DNA from: Euryodendron excelsum
Lineage: Eukaryota > Streptophyta > Magnoliopsida > Ericales > Pentaphylacaceae
Length of the DNA stretch: 64,000 nt
Reading direction: 5' to 3'
Assembly (NCBI GenBank): GCA_033060915.1
Contig: CM065397.1
Location: 27,823,501 to 27,887,500 of the forward strand
The notes beneath the pieces were generated by a model. The model ran no database searches. It was not told the origin of the DNA and saw only the letters and a program-made list of their open reading frames with translations. This document shows, piece by piece, positions 46,216 through 56,868 of the stretch (positions are counted from its first letter, which is position 1; each line of letters opens with the position of its first letter). The translations under genes and the position numbers were made by a program.

Positions 46216-46660
46216 ATATGCTATCGTACACGTGTGCAGTACCATGAGGAGCTCGTGGTACAGTGCCACGTGGCCACATCTGGCCTAGCAAAGCAAAGCA
46301 AGGAGGACCTGGTGGTCCCTGGGACACCTAGAGCATACTGAGCGATTTCAGAGAGACAGAGAGAAAGATTCTCATATTCAAAGATTCTTCTTCTTCTTCT
46401 CCAACTGAACCAAGAAAAACCCTAGAACCAGCAACCCCAATTCCAGAGCTGCAATCTTAGGCGCTCTGGGAACCTTCTGCCACCTTCCTTGTGCTTTTCC
46501 AGTCACACCCTCTGTCCATCTTCTCTATCACTTCTGAGTCTCTACTGACCAGACACCTTTTTTTAATCTCTCTATGAACGAACTTTCAGACAAGTCAGTA
46601 CGATCCAGTGTTGACCCTCTACAATTACGTTCATATCATATGTTTGTAATATTTTTCCAA
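46216..46660. other. Unassigned GC-richer segment
   Basis: It has an imperfect dyad around GTACCATGAGGAGCTCGTGGTAC-like sequence, a CACGTG core at about 46,210-46,290 and a TTCTTCTTCTTCTTC stretch near 46,385. The texture recalls a plant promoter and 5' untranslated region in the plus direction, but no coding frame follows. It could be a captured gene end. Confidence 0.3.
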
Positions 46661-46679
46661 TAGTTGATATGTTTAAATC

Positions 46680-46710
46680 ATATATATATATATATATATA
46701 TGTATATATT
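46680..46710. repeat. (TA)n microsatellite
   Basis: Ten or more TA units with one G interruption; a similar smaller run occurs at about 47,920 and 51,862. Confidence 0.9.
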
Positions 46711-47710
46711 AAAGTTGTGTTTGTCCAAATTTTACTCCCTCTCCTAAATGACGTCTATGTGGCACTCCCTATGTTTTTATATTTTTAAAATGCCACCTCA
46801 TAGGGGCAATAAGAATTGGCCCACCAATTCTCAGAATGATCCAATAAAATTCTCTATTTAGGTATAAGTCCTATTGCCCCACTAATTATTATTAAAATCT
46901 AACAAAGTTTCCTATTAAATATAAAGACTTATCCAATTAAGTCTCTACATATTATCTCAAAAAACATATTACGTAATATAATTTTAATTATAAAGTTTTA
47001 TCTAATTATATATCTACAAATTATTTCAAGAAACATGATACATTATCTAAATTTAAGTACAAAGTCCTATCCAATTATATCTCTAGGATTCTATTACTAT
47101 TATATACAAGAAACAATTCCTTATACACAATCAAAATTCAATCATTTGTCATTTACAGTAGAGTTTTTTATATTAAAAATATATATATTTGATATAGGTT
47201 ATTCATATAAAATTAATATATTACATAAAATTTACATTTGGACAAAGTTTATCTCAATATTCCTTACTAGCCCCACAATTTACAAACCACGCATCAATAG
47301 CTTCAACTTTCACATATGTAATTATGTATTAATTAATAAATAACAATAATTTAATTAATCTTTTCACTGCAATTTTGAATTCTCACTTTAACCAATATGC
47401 CTAATTATTCTTATTGCTTCTACAAGTTTAGTATTATTACAGTTTCTCTTTATGTTATAAAAAAAAACTTTTTAAAGTAAATAGATAATATTATGTAAGA
47501 CGCATACAGGAAAAACTTATATATTACAAAAGAGCATTAGAAGAAGTGCATATCTATTTAGATTTAGAATCAAATCTTTATTATTTTATAGTTTCTAGGT
47601 GTTTAAATATCAAATTTTCTGTTAATATTTGTTAATTTATAATCTATACTACATGTTTGTTTATTGACCAATTTTTTAATATATGTATTTGCCTACTTTT
47701 TCTTTTATAC

Positions 47711-47737
47711 GCACATTGCGCGCAGGTACACCACTAG
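47711..47737 (+). mobile_element. Possible Helitron 3' terminus
   Basis: CGCACATTGCGCGCAGG followed by CACTAG and T has the arrangement of a degenerate subterminal hairpin plus CTAG|T. The stem is poor, and I could not find the 5' TC end. Confidence 0.4.
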
Positions 47738-48341
47738 TTATTAACTATATTTTTCTATAACTTCTTATTAATAGTCGAAATATGAAATAGAATTTAAAAT
47801 TAACAATTAACCTATTTGTAGATCAAGTACTGAAACAATAAAATAAGAATAGTGGAATTTATTTATCTAGCACTTTAATTCAGTTGTTTGTTAATAATAT
47901 GTTTTAAAAACTAATACATATATATATATATAGAAAAAAATTACTAGTTATTGACATATATAAGAAGAAATAACTTATAAATATTATTGTAGTTTTTACC
48001 CTGACTTTTCAACTAATGTTCGTATAATACCTGTACAATTATATATTTTGATTTTTGGCAATCTCGTATTTTTATACCGAATTTTTTTATCGTATTTTAA
48101 AAAAATCGTATAAACCTGTTCGTATTACACAATATTCTTTTCTTATTCTGTATTTTACTAACTATGGTTTAAGCATTATTGGATGAGACCTACTTAATAT
48201 GAAGGATAAATATTATAACGGAAATAGTACCTTAAAAACATCAATGTTATTTGTGTACTGTTTTTTTTTTTTCCTACTAAAGGATGTTCGTGCAATACTA
48301 ACATTTCAGTCTCTTAATAACTTAGTTACATTAATCAAAGC

Positions 48342-48360
48342 ATATTTAATATTTAAAATT
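48342..48360. repeat. Target duplication left of the SINE
   Basis: Its partner is 48,472-48,492, identical apart from two extra bases. Confidence 0.82.
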
Positions 48361-48471
48361 AAAGGGAAGAGTTAGCTCAGTGGTAGTGGTGCTCCGTCCA
48401 TGACATGTGCATGAGTTTGACTCAACCCTTATTTTTTTCCTTGGGCTTCGATCTTCATATATAAAGAAAAA
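48361..48471 (+). mobile_element. tRNA-derived SINE
   Basis: About 110 bases start GGGAAGAG; box A is visible as TTAGCTCAGTGGT (48,372) and a box B-like GAGTTTGACTC at 48,413. It ends in an A-rich tail AAAGAAAAA. ATATTTAATATTTAAAATT (48,342-48,360) recurs with a 2-base insertion at 48,472-48,492, a good target duplication. Pol III would transcribe it; mobilisation needs LINE enzymes in trans. It is not a tRNA gene, as it cannot form a full cloverleaf. Confidence 0.82.
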
Positions 48472-48779
48472 ATATTTAATATTTGTAAAATTGTATCACA
48501 AAATCATGATCAAAACCAAAGTATACTAAATTAATTACACAAGTCAAATGTACAAATTTGAATAATAAAAAAACCCACGTGAGTGAGAGAGATTCAATTC
48601 CAAATTCAGAGAACCCAGAAGATAAATAAACAAAAAAAAACAACACCAAATCTAAATTTAAAAATCATTAAATATAAGCAAATCCTATATCAAATGTCAA
48701 GATGGAAAAATAATTAATTACTAAATAATGTAGATAAGTTCACATCTATCCCTACTATATTATAACAAGTTATTTATAC

Positions 48780-49520
48780 TATATATTTTAGTAATTGATT
48801 ATTGGGTCTTTGATGTGGAAATACTCAATCAATTTTTTTTTAATTTTCTATAAGCTTAAATTACTAATATTACATGTGTCATAGTTATACTGGTCTAACC
48901 ATAAAATTTGGAAATTTTACTATATTCAAAATTAGAAATCTATACTAAAAAGGATTATGAGTCTTATTTTAAATTTCCTTAAATTCCTTTATTATATTTA
49001 TAAAATGTTCTTCCTTAAATTAAAAATTTTGACAAAAACACTCCAAAAAAGTTAGTTTTTTTAGAAAGTTCGTACTTAAATTACTCTCATATGATGGCGA
49101 ATATCATATTTTCAAAACAGGAATACTCTAAAACAAAAGTAGTTCTTTAGAAAGTTCTTCCTTAAACTCCTAACATATAATGACAAATATGATAATTTTG
49201 AAAATATAATATTTTACCGTTTTGAATTTAAGGAAGAATTTTCTAAAATTATAATGGAGAAATTTACGAAAATTTAAAATAACAATTCCAATGCTTTTGA
49301 ATTTTAGGTAAAAGTTTCCAAAATAACATGAGACTACTTGAGTTTTAAGCAAGATTTACTAACTATGAATCTGATAGAAGTTTTCAAATTTCATGGTTTG
49401 ACCAATATTGCCATGACACATGTAATGTAAGTAATTCAAAATTTTAAAAAATGTAAAAAAAAAAAAATAGATTAAGCCTTCCAACATCAAATGTTGCTTT
49501 AATAGGTGCAATCACTTAGC
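48780..49520. repeat. AT-rich fold-back element 1
   Basis: The left arm (about 48,780-48,950) and the reverse complement of the right arm (about 49,370-49,520) share ATTACATGTGTCAT, GGTC(T/A)AACCAT and flanking phrases. The centre has further palindromic copies of a TTCTTCCTTAAA phrase. The form suggests a non-autonomous DNA element or Helitron-related repeat; the exact ends are unclear. Confidence 0.6.
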
Positions 49521-49960
49521 TCGTCAATAAAAAAATCTGTAAAACAAATCAAGCTTTGTTTTAGATTATCACATTCATTTCTGTTTATTTGAATTCATAG
49601 AACAGAGGAAATAAATCAAAAAATAAATTTTTGTTCAAGAATGTAATCTTATTAAATCTGTCCATATTCGGTCCATCCTTTGGAACCCTTCCCTTACCGT
49701 AAATTTACTTTAGAAATAGTTCCCCTAAAAAAGGGATTCAGAACCAACACTATTTTGAAATAAGGCATGAAAGAGAGCCACTACAAAGAAGTTCGAGAGT
49801 TATGAAAGAAGCTTGGAGCTCGTATTGTTTATTCCTCAACAAAAGTAGAGGAAAAGGAATGGTTGATACTTGTCAAGTATGGGAATTTTATTATGACAAT
49901 ATTCATATTTTAAAATTAAAAATATTTTAAGATTTGAAATGAGTCTTCCAACATTAAAAA
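49521..49960. other. AT-rich sequence without recognised features
   Basis: Nothing coding or repetitive stands out between the two fold-back regions. Confidence 0.5.
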
Positions 49961-50395
49961 AAATATATATATGTGACATAATAGTATTGGTCTAATCAAT
50001 TAATCTCGAAGCCTTTGTCTTATATCCATAATTAGTAAATCTTGACTAAAACTCAAGTAATCTTATGTTCTTTGAAAAGTTTTATCTACAATTCAAAAGC
50101 ATCAGAATTTTTATCTTAATATTTTTGTACATTTCTCTCATCTAAAAAAAAGGCAATTTTTTTTTAAAAGAAAGTTCTTCCTTAAATTCCTCTCATTTAA
50201 TATCAAATTTTCTATAAATTGGATATCTACAGTTTTGAATATTGTGAAGATCTTTCTAAAATTACAATAGAGGAATTTGAGGAAATTTAAAATAAGAATT
50301 ATAATTTCTTTGAATTTAAGTAAAAGTTAAAAAATGGCATAAGATCATCTGAGATTTCGTCAAGATTTACTAATTATGAATAGTAGATAAACTTA
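49961..50395. repeat. AT-rich fold-back element 2
   Basis: The arm 50,015-50,190 is the reverse complement of 50,215-50,390 (for example AGTAAATCTTGACTAAAACTC against the TCGTCAAGATTTACTA arm). Both belong to the family of 49,195-49,385, so three copies of one arm lie within 1.2 kb. Confidence 0.55.
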
Positions 50396-51182
50396 TGACA
50401 CGCTTTGGATGCAATGTTTTAAAAATCGGAACAGGTCAATTGAAACTGTTGAACCGTCAATCGGTCTAATGAGCGGTCCGATCGTACGCATAAACCGAAC
50501 TGGCAAAAAACCGGCCTAAATAAAAAAATTCAAAAAACCGCAGTTCGACCACCAAACCGTTCGAACCGGTTGCGGGTCGATATACCAGCTGGTTCTCAAC
50601 ATCACAAAAGGCGGGCATTTTTGGGGGGGTTGTGGCACCATTTTTGCCTCTGTTTGATGCCTCAGGCCAACATTGCTGCAGCTCCTTTGTAGATACTTTT
50701 ACCTCTGACTCTGATATCTCTTCCTTTCCCTACTGGAATTTTCCAGAGACCGAACAATGTGGTAAAAATAAGACAAAAAAGAAAGTGAGAAGAGAGAGAG
50801 CGAGAGAGAGAGAGTAGTATACGAAATGTGAGAATAAGATAATATGTTTATTGAGGAAACCAGGAGGAGACGGATTATGAGAGAGAGAGAGAGAGAGAGA
50901 GAAGTGTGGGGTTTGTAAGGGCTTTACAGTGGCGTGTATTTAGAAGATGGGAAAGTGAAAGGGTTTCTTGGGATGAGTTTTTACGTGAAACAGTGATAAG
51001 CGGGGCCCGGGGGAGAGTTTGTTTGCGAGCAACAGAGTGAGCTGGAAACCGATAGAGAAAGGAGAGTAGGAGTGAATGGCTGGGGCCGCTTTACAGGAGT
51101 GTGTGAAACAGTGTTGTGAAATTATTTAGTCGTTTTTTTTGAACATCATTTCACCTTACTCCTCTGCTCGCATAGATAGAGG
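50396..51182. other. Mixed segment with ACCGGTT-type repeats and (GA)n
   Basis: 50,410-50,600 holds several CCGGTT, TTCGAACCGG and CGGTCCGA phrases typical of plant intergenic repeats. (GA)n tracts lie at 50,793-50,815 and 50,879-50,903. A 61-codon frame at 50,632 has no recognisable domain and no support. Nothing here can be called a gene. Confidence 0.45.
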
Positions 51183-51545
51183 TAGCCATAGGTGCACTCA
51201 AATATGTCCGTAAATTATAAGATTTAAAAATTTTTTTTAGGCCTAATAAATTTAATAGACGGGTTTAAGAATTATTTTTAAAATTCGGTCCAGCTCAAAA
51301 TATATATAAAATAATATATTTTATATTTTAATATTATATATATGTACATGTAGTTAAATTTTATGTTATTCAATGTTATTTATAAAAAAAATTACATATT
51401 AAACAAATTTTATATTAAATGGGTGGACTTGAATAGACTTGGTAATGTAATTTTTTTAATTGGGTGAGCTTGGAATTTGGTTTCGGGCCTAATGAAAAAA
51501 AATTTATTGTAGGCCCGGCCTAAGTCCAATCCAACCCACCCAATG
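51183..51545 (+). mobile_element. hAT-like non-autonomous repeat, copy 1
   Basis: It aligns with the reverse complement of 51,690-52,060 over most of its length, through AGGCCTAATAAATTTAAT-like, TTAAATGGGTGGACTTGAA and GTGTAGGCCC-like phrases. The GGGCC-rich ends resemble plant hAT-type MITEs. No intact terminal inverted repeat or 8-base duplication was established. Confidence 0.5.
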
Positions 51546-51559
51546 GACAAACATAGTAA

Positions 51560-51690
51560 ATTTATACTCTATATTATTGCAATCGGTTATGAGACTGTTG
51601 AGATTGAAACATCCAACTCTATTTTTTTTTTCTCTTTTTGTAAAAATTTAAAACTATCAAAATTACATGTATCGTTATTGTTGGTGGTCA
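51560..51690 (+). mobile_element. Helitron 5'-end-like fragment
   Basis: TCTATATTATTGCAATCGG, followed by TTATGAGACTG, resembles the 5' end of the Helitron at 58,725 (TCTATACTATATATTATAGC). It lies between the two inverted hAT-like copies. Confidence 0.4.
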
Positions 51691-52060
51691 TTGGTTGTGT
51701 GGGCCTACACTAAAAACGTTTTCCATTGAGTCTAAAACTAAATCCCAAGCTCGCCCAAAATAAAAATTAAATTTTCAAGCCCGCCCATTTAATCTAAAAA
51801 AAATTTTAATAAATATTTTTACCTAAAAATGATGTTGAATGATATATAATCTAAATACATATATATATATATATATCAAAATATAAAATAAGAGAATTTA
51901 TATCTATGTTGGGCTTGATCAAGCTTTAAACATAATTCCAAGTCTGACCATTGATTTAATCAGGCCTAAAAAAAAATTAAAGCCTTATAAATGATGGGCC
52001 GACTTGGGCAGATCAAGCAGGCCATCAGGCCCATGGCCAACCCTAATCTTGATACTAGTT
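51690..52060 (-). mobile_element. hAT-like non-autonomous repeat, copy 2
   Basis: On the minus strand it starts TAGGGTTGGCCATGGGCCTG and ends ...GTGTAGGCCCACAC. It is the inverted counterpart of copy 1, with an internal AT microsatellite at about 51,862-51,880. Confidence 0.55.
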
Positions 52061-52547
52061 GATGAAAATAAAAATCTTAATTTTTTAGTTAATTTTCTTA
52101 ATTGTAATGAAGTGTAGCAAAGTCATTTGGCCATTTAAAAAAATTTGACTAATTAGTAAATTTTTATTTATTTGGAATTCAATAATCTTGCCTTAACTTA
52201 CAATTTCCTTTTGATTATTTCTTTTAAAGTATTCTCTTTATGAAAATATATTATTAACTCTTCAAAAATACAAAGATTATCAATTTAAAAAACTTTAGTC
52301 AAGTTATCAAATTTAGAAATTATTTTCTTTCATAAGCCTATGGTTTTGCCTTAACTTACACCTTCTATTTACTATTTCCTCATCCAGTAAGAAATTTTTA
52401 TTCAAACCCCTTAAAATTTATTCAACATTAAGATATAAAAATATCAAAATTCAAAATATTTTAAGGGACCACCAACCTTATAGATAACTTTATTACTATA
52501 AAACTCTTGCTAGTATACCAATAAATATACTTTCATATCATTTTCCC
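52061..52547. other. AT-rich sequence, nothing recognised
   Basis: No reading frame, repeat or element end is visible up to the copia LTR at 52,548. Confidence 0.5.
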
Positions 52548-53041
52548 TGTTATAAACTAAATGAATTTGAAGCAAGTAAAATACAGTATATAATAAAATG
52601 AGTTCTTCTGGAACTGTCAAATAATAATTAAATAGTTCTTCTGGAACTAAGGGGATAGATCTTTTTGATCACCCATGCATGTATTACTTTCATAAGACCA
52701 AATATAATAATTAAATAGTTTTTCTGAAACTAAGGGGGTAGATCTTCTTGATCACCCAAGCATGTATTGCTTTTATAAGACAAAATATAAAGACAATAGA
52801 AATATAAATAATTTACCTACACTCTTTGCATTTTCCTTCCTTCTCTTTTCCTCTTCTTCTTTCTCTTCTTTTCTCTCTCGATTTTCTCTCTTTCTTCCCT
52901 CTATTTTCTGTCTCTCCCTCTCCTTCTTTCTCTTTGTTTCTCTTTTTCTTGGTTATTCACAAAGCTATCGGCCACTGCTATTTATAAGTATTTGAAGCGG
53001 CTCATCCACCATGAGGTGAGGTGAACCATGACCTCACAACA
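52548..53041 (-). repeat. 3' LTR of copia element D
   Basis: On the minus strand it runs TGTTGTGAGG to TTTATAACA. A TATAAATAG box lies at about 52,978-52,986, a CT-rich (AG-rich on the element strand) tract at 52,830-52,950, and two tandem copies of a phrase with TTCTTCTGGAACTAAGGGG and GATCACCCA between 52,620 and 52,765. Confidence 0.92.
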
Positions 53042-53312
53042 CTCCCCCTTAGATAACTGCAATACATATTAGGATATGTTACAACTATCTCATTAAAACC
53101 TTGCTAGGAAAAGCTAATGGGAAAAAACCTTAGCGAAGGAAAAAGAGTACAGTGATATTATGTCATATAACTTAGTATGGGTGTGTTAACACTGCCTCGT
53201 TAAAACCTTGCCAAGAAAAACCTTGTGGGAAGAACCAGTGGCGAAGGGAAAAGAGTACAGTACGCGACTCCCCCTCATTCATACATCTGGTATGAAGTTG
53301 AAGTTGATAGAT
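53042..53312 (-). other. Polypurine tract and duplicated module downstream of copia pol
   Basis: TAAGGGGGAGT on the minus strand abuts the LTR. A second GAGGGGGAGT lies at about 53,264-53,275. Each is followed upstream (plus reading) by a copy of TTAAAACCTTGC...AAAGAGTACAG, at 53,093-53,150 and 53,197-53,262. The phrase is common after pol in plant copia elements; here it is duplicated with its polypurine tract. Confidence 0.75.
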
Positions 53313-54140
53313 TTAATTGTTTATAGCTTTAAGACGACGCATGCCAATATTGTGTACCAATTTCTCAAATATTGCAGTTGGGAGTACTTTAGTAAATAAG
53401 TCTGCCAAATTGTCACTTGAATGTATCTGCTGGACATCAATATCACCGTTTTTCTGGAGTTCATGTGCATAAAAGAATCTTGGCGATATATGTTTGGTTC
53501 TGTCACCTTTGATGTAGCCTCCCTTAATTTGTGCAATACATGTTGCATTATCTTCATATAATATTGTTGAGTTATTTTTGATCGAGGATAGTCCGTAACT
53601 ATCTTGAATATATTGGATAATTGCTTTCAACCAAATGTATTCTCGACTAGCTTCATGAATTGCGATGATCTCAGAATGATTTGAAGAAGTTGCAGTTAGT
53701 GTCTGCTTCATAGATCGCTAAGATATAGCAGTGTTACCATAGGTGAATACATACTCGGTTTGTGATCGTGCTTTATGTGGATCAAAGAAGTAACCAGCAT
53801 CTGCATAGCCAACTAACTCTAATTGTGGTCCCTTTGAATAGAACAAACCCAGATCTGTTGTTCCTCGAAGGTAACGGAATATGTGCTTCACCCTTTTCCA
53901 ATGTCTCTAAGTTGGTGCAGAACTATATCTTGTCAATAAATTTACAGAAAATGCAATATCAAGTCTTGTGCAATTTGGAAGATACATAAGAGCTCCAATA
54001 GCACTAAGATATGGTACTTCAGGACCAAGGGGTTTTTCACTGTCTTCTTGAGGGCGAAAAGGATCTTTTTGTACATCTAAGTGATCGGACAATCATGGGA
54101 GAACTCAATAGATGAGCTTTATCCATATAAAATCGATTCA
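53313..54140 (-). pseudogene. RNase H and end of RT of copia element D
   Basis: The last 132 codons (53,711 to 53,313) hold the RNase H C-terminal part with ILYEDNATCIA, DRTKHI and LADLFTKVLP. Upstream on the minus strand the RT thumb and start of RNase H (GPEVPYLSAIGALMYL, then GYADAGYFFDPHKARSQT) lie in a shifted frame; the shift is near 54,090, and stops interrupt it. The Asp in YADAGY is the first RNase H acid. Confidence 0.85.
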
Positions 54141-54147
54141 GAACCTT

Positions 54148-55026
54148 TTATGTATATGTAGATTGATGGAGGAGAATTCCATTTGATAAATGCTCAATTT
54201 GTAATCTAAGACACAATTTAGTTTTTCCAAAATCTTTCATTTCAAACTCTTTCTTTAAATAACGAGCAGATGTTGTCAGTTCTTCAGAAGTTCCAATAAG
54301 ATTCAGATCATTGACATAGACTGCAATAATAGCAAATCCAGATTCTGATTTCTTAATAAAAACGCATGGACAAATTGTATTATTCACATATCTATTTTTC
54401 AATAGATATTCACTAAGATGATTGTACCACATGCATCCAGATTGTTTTAATCCATACAGCGATCGTTGAAGCTTGATAGAATATAAGCTTCTAGACGAAA
54501 TATGTGCTTCAGGCATTTTAAATCCTTCAAGAATTTTCATATATATATCATTATCTAATTCACCATACAAGTAGGCTATCACGACATCCATCAGACGCAT
54601 ATTCAGTCCTTCTGAGACTGATAAACTAATTAAGAATCTGAACATAATGGCATCCATTACAGGAGAGTATGTTTCATCATAATCAATACCAGGTCTCTGC
54701 GAGAAACCTTGTGCTACTAGTCACGCTTTATATCTCACGATTTCATTTTTCTCATTTCGTTTTCGCATGAATACCCATTTGTATCCAATCGGTTTTACAT
54801 CTTCTGGTGTTTGGACTACGGGTCCAAATACTTTGCATTATGCTAATGAGTTTAATTCTATCTCAATAGCTTCTTTCCATTTTGGCCAATCACTTCTATG
54901 TTGACATTCGTCAATTGTCTGTGGTTCATTCTCTGCATTACTTCTTGTAATTGCAAGAACCACTTTAAATGAAAATATGTTGTTGATAACAATTTTATTT
55001 CTATTCCATTTTTCTCCTGTATGCAC
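54148..55026 (-). pseudogene. Reverse transcriptase of copia element D
   Basis: One minus-strand frame from WPKWKEAIEIEL through KPIGYKWVFMRK, LVAQGFSQRPGIDYDETYSP, LMDVVIAYLYGELD and SLYGLKQSGCMWY is interrupted by TAA at 54,838 and a TGA near 54,723. The active-site motif reads YVNDL instead of YVDD-type, so the enzyme would be dead even with stops ignored. Confidence 0.9.
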
Positions 55027-55095
55027 ATAACTTATTGAGATCTCATTACTTTCCTCTGCAGGGTATATCTCTTCAAGAGGTTTCTCTTCTGGGAA

Positions 55096-56376
55096 TTATT
55101 TTTCAGAAGTTCCTTCTTCTGGAGGTTTAGATACTGTGGTTTCTTCAAGAATACTGACTTGCTTATGCATTGATACCTTTCTCTTTCTAGGAACTGTGTA
55201 TTTTGCACCAATAGGTCTCCCACGCTTCATGCGTGTTTGAGATTCATTTGCTGTTATATTAGCATATTGTCCTACAGGGATATCAATACGTGTTGGGGTA
55301 TTAGCAGCTGGTATATATGATTTTGTTATCTTCTTGGTGTTGGTAAACGTATCAGGTAATTGATTTGCAATCGTTTGTAAATAAATAATCCTGTGAACTT
55401 CTGATTCACATTGATTTGTTCGAGGATCAAGATGAGATACCATGGAAGCATTCCAAGTAATCTCATGTTTTTTTTCTAGTTGCGTTTTATCTCCCCCTAA
55501 CGGTGGGAAAAGTATTTCATCAAAATGACAATCCGCAAAACGTGCAGTGAATACATTCCCTGTTAAAGGTTTAAGATATCTAATAATAAATGGAAAATCA
55601 AAACCAATATAAATCCCAAATCGATGTTGGGGACTCATTTTAATACGTTGTGGTGGTGCAATTGATACATAGATAGCATAACCAAAAATACTTAAATGTG
55701 AAATATTTGGTTGTTGACCAAAAACAAGTTGTAATGGTAAATATTCATGATAAGCAGTGGGTTAGACACGGACTAATGATGCGGCATGCAATATGGCATG
55801 TCCCCAAGTAGAAACAGGTAATTTTGTTCTCATAAGTAAAGGTCGAGCTATAAGCTGAAGGCGTTTGATAAAAGATTCAGTTAAACCATTTTGTGTGTGT
55901 GTATGTACAATGGAATGTTCAACATCAATTCCTATGGACATGCAATAATCATCAAAAGCTTGAGATGTAAACTCACCCGCATTATCCAGTCGTATCGACT
56001 TAATCGAATAATCTGAAAAATGTGCTTGTAATCTGATAATTTGAGCAAGAAGCCTAGCCAATGCAACATTACGAGTAGAAAACAAACAAACATGTGACCA
56101 TCGAGTGGATGCATCTATTAAAACTATAAAATAACAAAATAGTCCACATGTTGGGTGTATTGACCCATATATATCCCCCTGAATTCTTTATAAAAAGGTT
56201 GGGGATTCAACTATTACTTTTGACGGGGATGGTCTCACAATTAATTTTCCTTGTGAACAACTGGGACATGTATAATCACTTGACAAAAGAATCTTCTAGT
56301 TCTTTAGCGGATACCCATGAGAGTTCTCAATTATTCGACACATCATCGTTGATCCCGGATGACCAAGACGATCATG
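55096..56376 (-). pseudogene. Integrase of copia element D
   Basis: The HDRLGHPG...CPSCSQGK zinc region (56,365 to 56,240) is followed by LIDASTRWSHVCLF, SIRLDNAGEFTSQAFDDYC (catalytic Asp) and GLTESFIKRLQL (Glu) and the C-terminal frame at 55,638-55,096 with FADCHFDEILFPPLGG. Stops at 56,377, about 56,315, about 56,210 and 55,762 break it. The integrase-RT linker 55,095-55,027 is short and charged. Confidence 0.87.
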
Positions 56377-56868
56377 TCAATGTATAAAATTCTTTGGGTC
56401 AAAACACTTCTGGTGCATCACTTCAGGTGATCCCGAAATTCTTATAGTTGTATAATATAATCTTGAAGATAAGGTAGCAAGTTTTTTTAATATATGCTTC
56501 TGGCATGAAACAATAGAAGTAATGTAAAGATATTCTTTATTATCTTTATTTATTATCTCTATATGATATCCATTACTACGTATATCTTTAAAACTGAGTA
56601 AATTCCTTGTAGCTCTAGTTGAATACATAGCATTATCAATATAGAGTTTTGTTTCTTTTGGCAACAATATATTGGTTCTTCTGGAACCTTCAATTAATTT
56701 TGTACTACCAGATATTGTCTTAACGTTATTTTCAGCTAACGTTAAGCTAACAAAATATTTTTTCTCTCGAAGAATTGTATGAGTAGTTGTACTGTCTACT
56801 AAACATATATCTCCATCGGTCATTTTGGAAACTATTAATACTTTGGTAGATTCCGTGTTTCTATACAA
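56377..56868 (-). pseudogene. Protease and pre-integrase segment of copia element D
   Basis: CLVDSTTTHTILREKKYF contains the catalytic Asp in DSTTTHTI, followed by a segment with NLLSFKDIRSNGYHIE, typical of the region before integrase. The frame is open over 163 codons. The start codon is not the element's own start, since gag should precede it. Confidence 0.85.

Larger units (their letters stand above)
46661..48340. other. AT-rich intergenic sequence
   Basis: It begins with a (TA)n microsatellite (46,680-46,710) and a possible Helitron 3' terminus at 47,734. No coding frame is supported; the 102-codon plus frame at 47,035 has no recognisable content and reflects low GC. Confidence 0.6.

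Noticed and set aside
48361..48440. tRNA gene
   Set aside because: Only box A and a weak box B fit; no full cloverleaf, and flanking duplications plus an A-rich tail identify a SINE.
50632..50817. 61-codon frame ending in Arg/Glu repeats
   Set aside because: The end is a (GA)n microsatellite, and the rest has no recognisable domain.
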